This document shows positions 47,250-56,456 of a DNA stretch of 64,000 bases, one piece after another. This DNA is from UBA2020 sp964551435 (GTDB lineage: Bacteria > Pseudomonadota > Alphaproteobacteria > Micavibrionales > UBA2020). The notes below the pieces were generated by a model. That model searched no databases. It was not told the origin of the DNA and saw nothing but the letters and a program-made list of their open reading frames with translations. Where the stretch lies: contig CAZKBS010000004.1 in NCBI GenBank assembly GCA_964551435.1, forward strand, positions 1-64,000. Direction: 5' to 3'. Position 1 is the stretch's first letter, and every line of letters begins with the position of its first letter. Position numbers and translations under genes: made by a program.

Positions 47250-48047
47250 TCAAAGCCTGCCGCGGCAGATTTCATACAGCATAATCCCCGTCGATACCGC
47301 GAGATTGAGCGATTCCGTGCCCCCCGGCATGGGGATTTTAACCAGCTCCGCGCAGGCGCCGGCCAGATCGTCCGACAGCCCGTTTTGTTCGCTGCCCATG
47401 ACCAGCAGCAGCGGCAGGCGGTAATCGCCTTTGCGGTAATCGGTGTCGGTGCGCAAATGGGTGCCGACGGCGCGGCCGTGCCATTTGGGCAGGGCGGCGG
47501 CGATGTCCGCCCTTGCGGCACGTACGATTTTCTGGCGCGCGAAGGCGCCGACCGTGGCGCGCACCGTTTCAGGGGCGAAGGCGTCGCAGGTATGGCCGAT
47601 CAGCACGACCCCTGCCGCGCCGACGGCATCGGCGGTGCGGATGATGGTGCCAAGGTTGCCGGGATCGCGGATATCCTCGAGCCCGACCCAAAGCCCGTCC
47701 GTATCTTTCAGCAATGCCGATATATCATAGGTGCGCATATAAAAGGCGGCGATCACGCCCTGCGCATTATCACGTCCCGTGATGCGGCTCAGCAGCTCTT
47801 CGGGCATTTCAAGGGCTTCGGCTTTTTCATCCACGCGCGCCAGCAGGGTCTGCGCCGTTTCAGCGGCATCGGGGCTGAAACACAGGGTATGCAGGTGCCA
47901 TCCGGCGTCCAGTGCCTCGCCGATATGCCGCGCGCCCTCGACCATGAAAAGCCCGCTCTCGTCGCGGTGCTTTTTGAGCGCGAGGGATTTCAGTGTTTTG
48001 ACGGCCGGATTGGCGGCGCTGGTGATTTGTTTAACGAAACGTGGCAT
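47250..48047 (-). CDS. SpoU/TrmH-family RNA 2'-O-methyltransferase
   Basis: 265 aa from MPRFVKQITSAANPAVKTLK, ATG after AAGGGAC. N-terminal substrate-binding domain, then SPOUT motifs 1 (DPGNLGTIIRTADAVG), 2 (LLVMGSEQNGLS) and 3 (IPMPGGTESLNLAVSTGIML) forming the trefoil knot. It methylates rRNA or tRNA using S-adenosylmethionine; which residue cannot be told. Confidence 0.92.
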   Translation of the reverse strand: MPRFVKQITSAANPAVKTLKSLALKKHRDESGLFMVEGARHIGEALDAGWHLHTLCFSPDAAETAQTLLARVDEKAEALEMPEELLSRITGRDNAQGVIAAFYMRTYDISALLKDTDGLWVGLEDIRDPGNLGTIIRTADAVGAAGVVLIGHTCDAFAPETVRATVGAFARQKIVRAARADIAAALPKWHGRAVGTHLRTDTDYRKGDYRLPLLLVMGSEQNGLSDDLAGACAELVKIPMPGGTESLNLAVSTGIMLYEICRGRL

Positions 48048-48223
48048 GACGATGTCCCTTGCGGGCACTATAACAGGACTTGCGGCTTTTCGCCCTGCTT
48101 TTTCGGTGCGTTTGTTTTTCCTGCGGCTGTTTTTTAGCCTGATTGAGTTTTGACGGGCCGCCCGATAAGCTGGGACAGTGCCCCGCACGGCGCACGCCCA
48201 CATACAATGTAAAGGAACGTCCT

Positions 48224-50203
48224 ATGGCGGCTGTCGGTTTTTTGTTTGCGCTTGGCTATTTCCTGCTACCCATCATCGCGGTGGTCTGGGTCTATAACAA
48301 CAGCAAACGCATCGACCAGCTGGCAGAAAACGTCGGCCAGCTGCTGCGCCGGAGCGAACGCTCGCCAGCCCATGCCGCCGCGGCGCCGAACGCGGCCCCG
48401 CCGCAGCAAACGCCAGCCGCCGCGCCGGTTGCGGGCGCCACGGTCACGCCTGCGGTTCCGGCCCCCGCGCCCGCTGCGCAAGGCGCGCCGCGCAAGGACA
48501 GCGTTTTTGCCGACAATACCGTTTTTACCGGCGCCGATGGCGAAGAGTGGGTTGAAATCAACGATGCCCCCGCAGCCAAGCCCGCGTATTTCAATACCCC
48601 CGGCAAAGACGGCGTGCCGCGTGCTGCCGCGCGCGTCGATGGCGACGATGTATTCGAAAAACTCTGGCGCTGGATGGCGGAGAACTGGATGCTCGCCACG
48701 GGGGCGCTGTTTGTATTCCTGTCCATCAGCTGGCTGGTACGCTACGCGCTGATCGAAGAGTTGATTACCGCAGAAATGCGCATCGGCGCGGGTTTCGTGC
48801 TGGGCGGCCTGCTGGGCGGTATCGGCTACTGGCGCATGAAATACTATCCGCAGCAGGGGGCGATTTTCCTTGTGCTGGGCACGGGGGCTATCATGCTGAC
48901 GATGTTTGCCGCGCGTGAACTTTACGGATTTTTTAACCCCACTGCCGCGCTGGCCGTTGCCTTTATCACGGCCGGGTTTGTGACGCTGCAGGCGCTGCGC
49001 GCGAATATGCCGGTCTTGTCCTATGCGGGCTTGCTGACGGCGATGGCGGCACCGGCGATTACCAACGCGACGACGCCCTCTTTTGCGGGATTGTTCGGCT
49101 ATCTGGCGGTGGTTCTGGCGGCGACGCTGTGGGTCGTCCTGATGACGGGCTGGCGCAAAAATATTCTGTTCGCCCTATTGATGACATCGTTTTACAGCAT
49201 ACCCTTCTGGGAGGTTTCCTCGCGTCTGCCGTCGAAAGGGGCGGCGCTTTACACAGCCTTCGCCTTTGCTGCCGTGTTTTTTATTGCCGATATGGTCGGG
49301 CATTTCCGCGCTGTGCGTAACCGTCTGGCCGATATTCTGATGCCTCTGTTGATGGCGGGTTTTCTGGTCATCTGGATTGGCGTTGCCGCCACCGAAGACA
49401 TGCGCGCGATGTGGCTTTTGCTGTGGGCGGCGGTGTTTTCTGCGGGCTCCGCGCTTTTGTCGCGGCGCACGGGGGCGCAAAGCGTGTTTTACACCTATAT
49501 GGCCGTTGCTGTCGTGCTGGTCGTGGCGACGACGGCCATCGAATTCCGCGGCACGTCGCTTGTGGTCATGCTGACCTTGCAATCGGCGGGTCTGACGCTT
49601 TTGTGCCGCCATGTGCTGCGCATGACCACGGGGACGACAATGGCGGCGTTTACGATGCTGCTGCCGCTGTGTCTGGGCGTGGCCAGTCTGGATGCCGCGA
49701 AATGGACGGTCGGCGCCATCCCCTCCGGCCATGCGCTGGTGCTGCTGATGCTCGCGCTGGTGCCGCTGTGCCTTGCGTGGTATTTCCACACCTGCCCGGA
49801 TACATCTGCGAAGAGTGCCCCAAAAGCGGCCGATGACACGCCGCCGCATCTGTCGGAAATCTGTTTTTGGGTGATTTCCGGTTCGCTCTATGGTTATGCT
49901 TTTATCTGGCGGGTGCTGCATGCGCTGTTGCCGCAGCAGGATTTCGCAACCGCGATTTGCATGATCGTCTACAGCGTCATCGGTATTGCCGCCTATATGC
50001 TCGGCCATGCGCGGAGCCGCATATATGTGCGGTATTACGGCATGGGCCTGCTGGGGCTTGTGATTGCCCGCCTGCTGCTGGTCGACCTGCCGGAAATGCC
50101 GGTTGCGGCGCGGATTGTCATGTTCTTTGGCGTCGGCGTGCTGCTGCTCGCCACCGCTTTTGTGCGCTATCGCCGCAAGGATGCGGATAAGGCGGGGGAA
50201 TAG
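48224..50203 (+). CDS. DUF2339 polytopic membrane protein
   Basis: 659 aa from MAAVGFLFALGYFLLPIIAV, ATG after AAGGAAC. One N-terminal membrane segment, an Ala/Pro-rich linker (about 45-90), then a long array of probably 18 or more membrane helices with the DUF2339 start WMAENWMLATGALFVFLSIS. The family is widespread and uncharacterised, perhaps related to cell-surface polymer export. It is divergent from trmH across 176 bp. Confidence 0.85.
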   Translation: MAAVGFLFALGYFLLPIIAVVWVYNNSKRIDQLAENVGQLLRRSERSPAHAAAAPNAAPPQQTPAAAPVAGATVTPAVPAPAPAAQGAPRKDSVFADNTVFTGADGEEWVEINDAPAAKPAYFNTPGKDGVPRAAARVDGDDVFEKLWRWMAENWMLATGALFVFLSISWLVRYALIEELITAEMRIGAGFVLGGLLGGIGYWRMKYYPQQGAIFLVLGTGAIMLTMFAARELYGFFNPTAALAVAFITAGFVTLQALRANMPVLSYAGLLTAMAAPAITNATTPSFAGLFGYLAVVLAATLWVVLMTGWRKNILFALLMTSFYSIPFWEVSSRLPSKGAALYTAFAFAAVFFIADMVGHFRAVRNRLADILMPLLMAGFLVIWIGVAATEDMRAMWLLLWAAVFSAGSALLSRRTGAQSVFYTYMAVAVVLVVATTAIEFRGTSLVVMLTLQSAGLTLLCRHVLRMTTGTTMAAFTMLLPLCLGVASLDAAKWTVGAIPSGHALVLLMLALVPLCLAWYFHTCPDTSAKSAPKAADDTPPHLSEICFWVISGSLYGYAFIWRVLHALLPQQDFATAICMIVYSVIGIAAYMLGHARSRIYVRYYGMGLLGLVIARLLLVDLPEMPVAARIVMFFGVGVLLLATAFVRYRRKDADKAGE

Positions 50204-50272
50204 CGCTTCATTGGGTGGGCATGCCAAAGAGAGTGTAAGGATTTTTGTTTCTTGTGCTCTTGTATGCGCATT

Positions 50273-50500
50273 CTATTTCGGTCTATTTGAGCGGCCAGTC
50301 CCCGCGGCCCAAAAAGAACTGCGCAAGCGTTTGCACAAGAGCGGATAAATAAAAAGAGTGGGGGCCACACCTAATAAAAAACCCGGAATGATGAATAGGT
50401 AAAAGCCGAGAGTTATAAATTCGGGCAAAAACAGCGCTATGAGCGAAAGCGTGCCCGTGATGAAAAAATACCTGGGCCCGAATATGGTTTGTTTTTCCAT
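50273..50500 (-). CDS. Small two-span membrane protein
   Basis: 75 aa. Hydrophobic segments FFITGTLSLIALFLPEFITL and FYLFIIPGFLLGVAPTLFIY, basic end. No good ribosome site. Base composition is more AT-rich than its neighbours. Unknown. Confidence 0.5.
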   Translation of the reverse strand: MEKQTIFGPRYFFITGTLSLIALFLPEFITLGFYLFIIPGFLLGVAPTLFIYPLLCKRLRSSFWAAGTGRSNRPK

Positions 50501-50537
50501 AAGTATAAATTCTAAAAAGCAGATTTGACGAGAGAAA

Positions 50538-50612
50538 TGGTGCCGGCGGAGAGGATTGAACTCCCGACCTTCGGTTTACAAAACCGCTGCACTACCGCTG
50601 TGCTACGCCGGC
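50538..50612 (-). tRNA. tRNA-Thr(UGT)
   Basis: 75 nt on the minus strand: acceptor GCCGGCG/CGCCGGC, D stem GCAC/GTGC, loop TTTGTAA giving anticodon TGT, TpsiC arm CGGGAGTTCAATCCTCTC-type, encoded CCA. The 27-43 G-A mismatch of the anticodon stem is shared with E. coli threonine tRNA. Confidence 0.95.
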
Positions 50613-50801
50613 GCGGCGCGAATTTTACCGAATATTGAAAAATCGCGCTTTCGCCACCATAACTATATAGTCATTCAATTTTTTTCAACCAAAAACATGT
50701 AATCTGAAAGACGGCGTGCAATCCTGCTGAAAAGGATAGGATTTTTCGCCGCAGATGCCTAATATAGTGACCGGGTTGACGGGATAGGGAGAGTTAGACG
50801 C

Positions 50802-51992
50802 GTGTCCCAACAAAAAAGTCCGCATGAAGACTTTCTGATGACGTTCTTTGCCGCGTTCGTCATTGGCGGCATTTTGTTCATTATCTGGTATCTGTTTCAG
50901 GTCGAATTGAAAAGCGCCCTGCGCTGGATTCGCTATGCCGAATTGAACCTTGTGGCATTGATTTTCGGCGATGACTCCAGCGTTGCCAAATATGGCCCGA
51001 CGGCCAAGGTCGGCATTTGGCGCAAATGGTTGCCCAAGGCCAACCCCGACACCGATATCGACTTTATGGCCATCAAAGTCATGACCACGCTGGCGGTTTA
51101 TCCGCTGCGCTATTTCATTATCGGCGCGCTGGGTATACTGGCGCTGATTATCATGTTCAAAGGGCCCGGCACTTACTACCGCCGCCGCATGGGACTTGAA
51201 GCGCTGATGGCGGAACAGGCGAAATCTTTTCCCACCATCGCACCGTTTTTGAAGTTTGATCCGCGCAAGCTGCCGTTCCGCGCGCCGGGCCAGCCGGTGC
51301 CGGCACAGTTGCCGATGTTTTCCGAAGCGCTGACGCCCGAAGAGTGGATGGCCTATCACGAAGTTTCCTTTACGGGTGGCAGGCTGGATACGGGCCGCGC
51401 CTATCAGGCGCTGGCGCTGCAGCTGGGCAAACGCTGGCAAGGGCCGCTCAAGCTGCCTATTCATATGCAGGGGCTTTACGCGGCCTTCGCGCTCAAACAT
51501 GTACGCAAGCGCAAGCAGTGCGATGATTTGCTGAATGCCCTCGCCCTGTCGTGGAGCGCGGATAACGGCTTCAGGCCTTCGTCCAAGCTGGTCTCCGAAA
51601 TCCGCAAGGTGATCAAGGATCCCAAGCTCGGCGGCGCCTTGCAAAAACATGCCGATCTTCATGCCTATGAAACGACGGCGCTTTTGCGCTGCCTGCAGCG
51701 TGCGCGTGAAGAGGGCGGCGTTCTGGCGCCGGCGCAGTTTGTCTGGTTGCGCGGTCATGACCGCACGCTGTGGTATCCGCTCAACAACCTTGGCCGCAAG
51801 TCGTATCACGCCGAAGCCGCGGGCGCGATGGTGCATTACACCAACGAGCTTATTGCCGGCCAGCGCATCCCGACCCCGCGCTTTGACGAGGTTATCAAGG
51901 GGCTTGAAAGCTATATGAAGAGCGGTATGGCGCGTTCCATTCCCGAGCTGGATAAAAAAGCCGGCGGCACCAATTACTGGAAGAAGAAATAG
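50802..51992 (+). CDS. icmP: DotM/IcmP-like type IVB secretion protein
   Basis: 396 aa with GTG start after GGGAGAG. Two membrane segments (about 10-32, 98-118), then the cytosolic DotM domain ending in the strongly conserved FVWLRGHDRTLWYPLNNLGR and HAEAAGAMVHYTNEL. In Legionella DotM is part of the coupling complex with DotL and helps recognise substrates; IncI relatives are TrbA. It is the first gene of the locus, after a 189-bp gap with a TATAGT-type -10 (50764 onward). Confidence 0.88.
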   Translation: MSQQKSPHEDFLMTFFAAFVIGGILFIIWYLFQVELKSALRWIRYAELNLVALIFGDDSSVAKYGPTAKVGIWRKWLPKANPDTDIDFMAIKVMTTLAVYPLRYFIIGALGILALIIMFKGPGTYYRRRMGLEALMAEQAKSFPTIAPFLKFDPRKLPFRAPGQPVPAQLPMFSEALTPEEWMAYHEVSFTGGRLDTGRAYQALALQLGKRWQGPLKLPIHMQGLYAAFALKHVRKRKQCDDLLNALALSWSADNGFRPSSKLVSEIRKVIKDPKLGGALQKHADLHAYETTALLRCLQRAREEGGVLAPAQFVWLRGHDRTLWYPLNNLGRKSYHAEAAGAMVHYTNELIAGQRIPTPRFDEVIKGLESYMKSGMARSIPELDKKAGGTNYWKKK

Positions 51993-52007
51993 AGAAGGAC
52001 GACGTTT

Positions 52008-52499
52008 ATGAGCGCGAAAACAGCATCCATTGACGCCCGTGTGATTGATCAGGCCCTTGTCGCATCGTTTATGAATGCGGAGCCGCCCAAGGTCTGGCGC
52101 GCCGATATGGCGAAGCTGACCACGGCAACGCTGGAGCTGCGCAGCGAAGCGGGACGTTTCCGTCTGGTGATGATTGCGCAGTCCGGCGAAGAGGAAGTGG
52201 CCTGTTTCAACACGAAGGATGAAGGCACGGCGGCATTGCAGGCGGTGATGCACGCGATGATCGCGCCTGCGACAACGGCGGCAACGCCCGCGGCGGCGGC
52301 GCCGGTTAAAAAAGGCGGCTTCTTCCGCACGCTGTTCAAGCTTGCGGCGTGGCTGTTTGTTATTTTTGTGACGATTGTGGTGCTGTTCGGTCTGACGCGC
52401 GGACAGCAAATCGGCCAGATCGGCGATATGATCAGCCGCGGCGACAATGGTGTTATTCAGGAAGGCGCGCCGGCAGCGGCAGACGAATTCTTCAGGTAA
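52008..52499 (+). CDS. Membrane protein between dotM and dotL
   Basis: 163 aa. Soluble N-terminal domain (DARVIDQALVASFMNAEPPK, TATLELRSEAGRFRLVMIAQ), Ala-rich linker, one membrane helix (LFKLAAWLFVIFVTIVVLFG) and a short C-terminal end. Its spot between icmP and icmO suggests it belongs to the coupling complex. Not recognised; IncI trbB at the same spot is thioredoxin-like, but no CxxC is seen here. Confidence 0.68.
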   Translation: MSAKTASIDARVIDQALVASFMNAEPPKVWRADMAKLTTATLELRSEAGRFRLVMIAQSGEEEVACFNTKDEGTAALQAVMHAMIAPATTAATPAAAAPVKKGGFFRTLFKLAAWLFVIFVTIVVLFGLTRGQQIGQIGDMISRGDNGVIQEGAPAAADEFFR

Positions 52500-52540
52500 T
52501 CGCTTAACAGGGACGAACGGGCAGGGGAGCGCGGCAGAGC

Positions 52541-55210
52541 GTGGCAATCAAGTCCAAATATGAGTTTAAACATGAGCAGATTCTCAGGGATGCCCGTCCC
52601 TGGAGCGTGCGCATGGCCGACAGCGCCAAAGACCCGTTCACGGCCATCATGGTCTACGGCATGGCGGCGGTCGCGATTTACGTCGACGTCAATGTGGCGA
52701 TGTTCGGCGACCTTATTCTTCTGTTCGGCCTGCTGTATTTCTGGTGGCTGATGACACGCCCCGTGCAGCTGCCGTTCAAACTGCCCAAAAGCGCCAACCG
52801 CAAAGACCCCAACAACGTCCGCCCCGACGGCAGCAAGGGTATGGCGGACGGTATTCTTTATATCGGCAACGACAAGGATACGGGCGAAGAAATCTGGTTC
52901 ACCAACTCGGACGCCCGTACGCACTGTCTTTATCTCGGTACCACCGGTTCGGGTAAAACCTTTGGCCTGAAATCCTATGCCTGCAACGCGTTTTGCTGGT
53001 CGTCGGGCTTCATCTACATCGACGGTAAAGCGGATACGGACTTGTGGTCGACGCTGTCGGCCATGGCCCGCCGTTTCGGCCGCGACGACGACCTGCTCAT
53101 CATGAACTATATGACGGGCAACTCCGCCATGGGCGCGCGCGTGCCGTCGAACACGCTGAACCCGTTTTCGTCGGGCTCCGCATCTTATCTTACCAACATG
53201 CTGGTGAGCCTGATGCCGGACTCCGAAGGCGACAACGCGATGTGGAAAGAACGTGCGGTCGCGCTCGTTTCCGCGCTGATGCCGTGTCTGGTTTTCAAGC
53301 GTGAAACCCAAAACATTCCGCTGTCGATTGGCGTCATCCGCCAGTTCCTGACCTTCAAGGCGGTTATCAAACTGTCGCGCGATACCACCGTGCCCGAACA
53401 TATCCGCGCGCCGGTCAAGGCATACCTGAACGAACTGCCGGGTTACGTCGATAACGTATTCGACGACAACGGCGATGAAAAGCCGATGGGCCCCGATTCC
53501 GGTCAGGTCGATACGTCGGTACCGCGCCAGCAGCACGGCTATCTGTCGATGCAGTTCACCCGCTCCATGCAGTCGCTGGGTGACGATTACGGCTTCATCT
53601 TCGATACGCAGGCCGCGGACGTCGATATGATGGACGTGGTTCTGCAGCGCCGCATCCTCGTGGTGCTCATCCCTGCGCTGGAAAAATCCAGCGACGAAAC
53701 CGCCAACCTTGGTAAAATCATCGCCTCGACGCTGAAGGGGATGATGGGTGCGACGCTCGGTAACTCGGTCGAAGGCTCGACAGAAACCGCAATTGAAAAC
53801 AAACCGACCAACTCCTCGACGCCCTTCATCGCGATCTTTGACGAGGTCGGCTACTATACCTCGCAGGGTATGGCGGTTATGGCGGCGCAGGCCCGCTCTC
53901 TCGGTTTCTCGCTTGTCTTCGCCGGTCAGGATTTGCCCGCGCTCGAAAAACGCGTGAAAGAAGAAGCGCGCTCCATCACGGCGAACTGTAACATTAAACT
54001 GTTCGGTAAACTCGAAGATCCGACGCAAACCAAAGACTTCTTTGAAAAGACCGTCGGTACCACACTGGTGACCGAGGTATCGGGCTTTCAGCGTGGCGGC
54101 CCGCAGGGTAATGCCGGCAACAGCTATATGGACTCGTCGAACGCCAGCATCCAGAACCGCGCCCGTGCATCCTACGACGGCCTGCGCGGCTTTACCGAGG
54201 GCCGCGCCGTCTGCGCCTTCGGCAAGAACGTGAACGAGATTCAGGTTTACAACTCCGACATCGGCCACGCCAAGGCGATGCGCGTGCACCGCTTCCTGCC
54301 CATTCCGCCCCCGGCGGAAGAGGCACTGGAAAACCTGCGTCTGGTCGATGGTATCCTGCGCCGTCTGCGCAACCCGAAATGGGACGCCGCCGCCGAACCG
54401 ACGATGCCGAACCGCGATATCGAAGCGATGGCTGCAGGCTTTGCCGAGGCCAAGCAGGCCAGCGCATCGCTGATTGAATGTGGCGTCAATGCGGTCGCCG
54501 CGGTTGCCGAAGCGCACGAAACCATCAAGCCCGCCGACGTGAAGCCGGAAGTGGACGAACTGCCCCCGATGGTCGAGCCCGACCCCGAGGGTGAACGTGC
54601 CGCAGCGCAGAAGGTTGCCGCGAAAACCCAGACCGGGCCGCTTAACTGGATGCAGGTTATCGGCGCGAGCGAGGATGACGTTCCCGCCATGCCCATGCGC
54701 CGTGACCCGCCGGTGACCGAGAAGAAGCCGGTATCCTGGGCAGATGTTCTCGGCCCCGAAGCAACGCAGGCTGAAGCCGAAGCCGTCGCTGCGCCCGCTG
54801 TGGCCGCCGATGGCGCGAAAGCCGCGCCGAGCCTCGGCGCACCGCTCAGCTGGGCGGAAGTCATCGGCGCCGTGCCGATCGAAACGCCGCGCGCGCCGCA
54901 GCCGGTGCAAAAACAGCCTGCGCAAACCGCATCGACGCAAACCGTTCAGGCACAAACCGTTCAGGCGCAAACAACGCAGCCGCTGCCCGATACGCCTGCC
55001 GCAGCGGCAAGCCCGCTGACGCCGCCGCCATGGGAACAGCCTGCGGCTGCACCGCCGCCGGTTGCCGCCCCCGCATCGACGCCGGCGCAAAGAGAAGCCG
55101 AAGCCGCCAAGCGCATTGCCGAAAAAACCAACGGACGCGCCCCCATGACATGGGCGGATGTGATTGGCGCTGCCGAGAATATCATCAACGAAACCACCGA
55201 AGGGAAATAA
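52541..55210 (+). CDS. icmO: DotL/IcmO-like type IV coupling ATPase
   Basis: 889 aa with GTG start. Two N-terminal membrane segments (about 33-70), then the VirD4/TrbC-type ATPase: Walker A GTTGSGKT (133-140) and Walker B FIAIFDEVGYY. The C-terminal tail after about residue 690 is low-complexity and holds four copies of P-x-x-W-[AM]-x-V-[IL]-G (P700, P730, P768, P868). In Legionella this tail binds adaptor proteins IcmS/IcmW and LvgA. It delivers substrates to the channel. Confidence 0.92.
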   Translation: MAIKSKYEFKHEQILRDARPWSVRMADSAKDPFTAIMVYGMAAVAIYVDVNVAMFGDLILLFGLLYFWWLMTRPVQLPFKLPKSANRKDPNNVRPDGSKGMADGILYIGNDKDTGEEIWFTNSDARTHCLYLGTTGSGKTFGLKSYACNAFCWSSGFIYIDGKADTDLWSTLSAMARRFGRDDDLLIMNYMTGNSAMGARVPSNTLNPFSSGSASYLTNMLVSLMPDSEGDNAMWKERAVALVSALMPCLVFKRETQNIPLSIGVIRQFLTFKAVIKLSRDTTVPEHIRAPVKAYLNELPGYVDNVFDDNGDEKPMGPDSGQVDTSVPRQQHGYLSMQFTRSMQSLGDDYGFIFDTQAADVDMMDVVLQRRILVVLIPALEKSSDETANLGKIIASTLKGMMGATLGNSVEGSTETAIENKPTNSSTPFIAIFDEVGYYTSQGMAVMAAQARSLGFSLVFAGQDLPALEKRVKEEARSITANCNIKLFGKLEDPTQTKDFFEKTVGTTLVTEVSGFQRGGPQGNAGNSYMDSSNASIQNRARASYDGLRGFTEGRAVCAFGKNVNEIQVYNSDIGHAKAMRVHRFLPIPPPAEEALENLRLVDGILRRLRNPKWDAAAEPTMPNRDIEAMAAGFAEAKQASASLIECGVNAVAAVAEAHETIKPADVKPEVDELPPMVEPDPEGERAAAQKVAAKTQTGPLNWMQVIGASEDDVPAMPMRRDPPVTEKKPVSWADVLGPEATQAEAEAVAAPAVAADGAKAAPSLGAPLSWAEVIGAVPIETPRAPQPVQKQPAQTASTQTVQAQTVQAQTTQPLPDTPAAAASPLTPPPWEQPAAAPPPVAAPASTPAQREAEAAKRIAEKTNGRAPMTWADVIGAAENIINETTEGK

Positions 55211-55214
55211 GCTT

Positions 55215-55541
55215 ATGGTGTTCCTGCGCACCCTTAGCAAAATCTTTGCCGCATTGGCGACGGGTATTTTTCTGTACGACCTTTGCTATTTCTGGTTCGT
55301 CAAAAACAAATTCAACATCCGCCCGCTGAAGGATTTCTGGACGGATATGCACCGCCAGTCCTATCAGGATTTTGCGGGCATAATGAAATCCTTCCTGCCG
55401 AGCTGGGACAAGATTGCGGCCTATCCGGCGCCGGTGGTGCTGCTGGGTGTTTCGCTGGCTTTTTACCTGTTGTTCAAGCTGATCCACATTCTGCGCGGTG
55501 GCCGCGGCGGCGACGGGTTTAACTATAAATCGGTCGATTGA
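55215..55541 (+). CDS. Two-span membrane protein after dotL
   Basis: 108 aa. Hydrophobic segments at about 5-22 (LSKIFAALATGIFLYDLCYF) and 70-90 (PAPVVLLGVSLAFYLLFKLI), separated by a Trp/Asp-rich loop. ATG 4 bp after the dotL stop with GAAGGG in the dotL end, so translation is coupled. Likely a fourth member of the coupling module. No family recognised. Confidence 0.68.
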   Translation: MVFLRTLSKIFAALATGIFLYDLCYFWFVKNKFNIRPLKDFWTDMHRQSYQDFAGIMKSFLPSWDKIAAYPAPVVLLGVSLAFYLLFKLIHILRGGRGGDGFNYKSVD

Positions 55542-55564
55542 TATCGTTAATTGACTGATATCAA
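55538..55564 (+). promoter_or_regulatory. Inverted repeat before the ankyrin gene pair
   Basis: TTGATATC (55538-55545) and GATATCAA (55557-55564), perfect 8-bp arms 11 bp apart, overlapping the stop codon of the previous gene. A TTGACT in the spacer could be a -35. The rest of the 171-bp gap shows no other motif. Confidence 0.45.
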
Positions 55565-55712
55565 ACAAAACTATACCTCTTTACATATACAGTCTGCCGG
55601 CCTAGCATAGGGGTACTCTGAACAACCCCGAAGGCTTTGCCATGGCAGTCATGCCCTGTGATTTCGATGCCGTATCCGCGCCGTTTATACGTGCGCGCGC
55701 GGGGGGCCGTGC

Positions 55713-56456
55713 ATGAAGCGCCTGTTTTCCGCGGTGGCGCGCAAACAGGCGCGCGAACAGCAAAAGCTGCTGGAGGGCTGGGAAAAAACAAACCCGCCGC
55801 GTGCGCTGCTGGAATACGCCGCGCAGGACAACCTTGAAAAAATCGATGCGCTGCTGGCCGCGGGCGTCGACCCGAATGCCGAAGTGCAAATCGACATCAC
55901 CGTCGATATCATCATGGAAACGCCGCTCAGCGCCGCGGCATCGGCAGGCCAGCTGCGCGCGGCGCAGCGCCTGATTGCGGCGGGGGCGCGGGTCGATAAA
56001 CCCGTCGATGACAATTACACCCCCTTGATGAAAGCCGCCGTAGAAGGCTGGCCGTTGATGGTTGAATATCTGGCGTCGCAGGGCGCGGATATTCATGTGC
56101 GCGAAGATATTTTCGGCCATACGCCGCTGCACAAAGCCGCGCGGCTGGGCCGTGCGGTGACGGTTGAAACGCTGCTTGCGCTCGGTGCTGACCGCTTGCG
56201 GCAGGACCATGCGGGCCGCATTGCCGAAGATACGATTTGCCAACAATACGGCGGCAGCGCCGCTGACAAGGACGAGCTTGGCCGCGCCATCCGCAAGGCG
56301 TTTGACGATGATACCGCGCGCAAGGCCGAAGCTGCCGCGCGTATCGAAGCCGCGCATGCCGCACGCGCGCGCGAAATGGCAGCGGCGGCCGAGCTGCAGC
56401 GCGATATGCAGGTGCGCAGCGTCGCCACCATTCGTCCGCGGGGGCCGAAGCCATGA
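55713..56456 (+). CDS. Ankyrin-repeat protein A
   Basis: 247 aa. Charged N terminus, then four ankyrin units (ALLEYAAQDNLEKIDALLAA, TPLSAAASAGQLRAAQRLIA, TPLMKAAVEGWPLMVEYLAS, TPLHKAARLGRAVTVETLLA) and a long Ala/Arg-rich helix (from about 190). No signal peptide. Ankyrin proteins are frequent substrates of Dot/Icm machines, and this one follows the coupling genes. The effector role is inferred. Confidence 0.85.
   Translation: MKRLFSAVARKQAREQQKLLEGWEKTNPPRALLEYAAQDNLEKIDALLAAGVDPNAEVQIDITVDIIMETPLSAAASAGQLRAAQRLIAAGARVDKPVDDNYTPLMKAAVEGWPLMVEYLASQGADIHVREDIFGHTPLHKAARLGRAVTVETLLALGADRLRQDHAGRIAEDTICQQYGGSAADKDELGRAIRKAFDDDTARKAEAAARIEAAHAARAREMAAAAELQRDMQVRSVATIRPRGPKP

Noticed and set aside
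50685..52547. 620-codon minus frame opposite dotM and the next gene
   Set aside because: Shadow frame crossing two real genes, Arg/His/Gln-rich, no ribosome site.
52457..55240. 927-codon minus frame opposite dotL
   Set aside because: Shadow of a highly biased GC-rich gene; Arg/Gly/His-rich translation, no domains, while the plus frame has Walker motifs.
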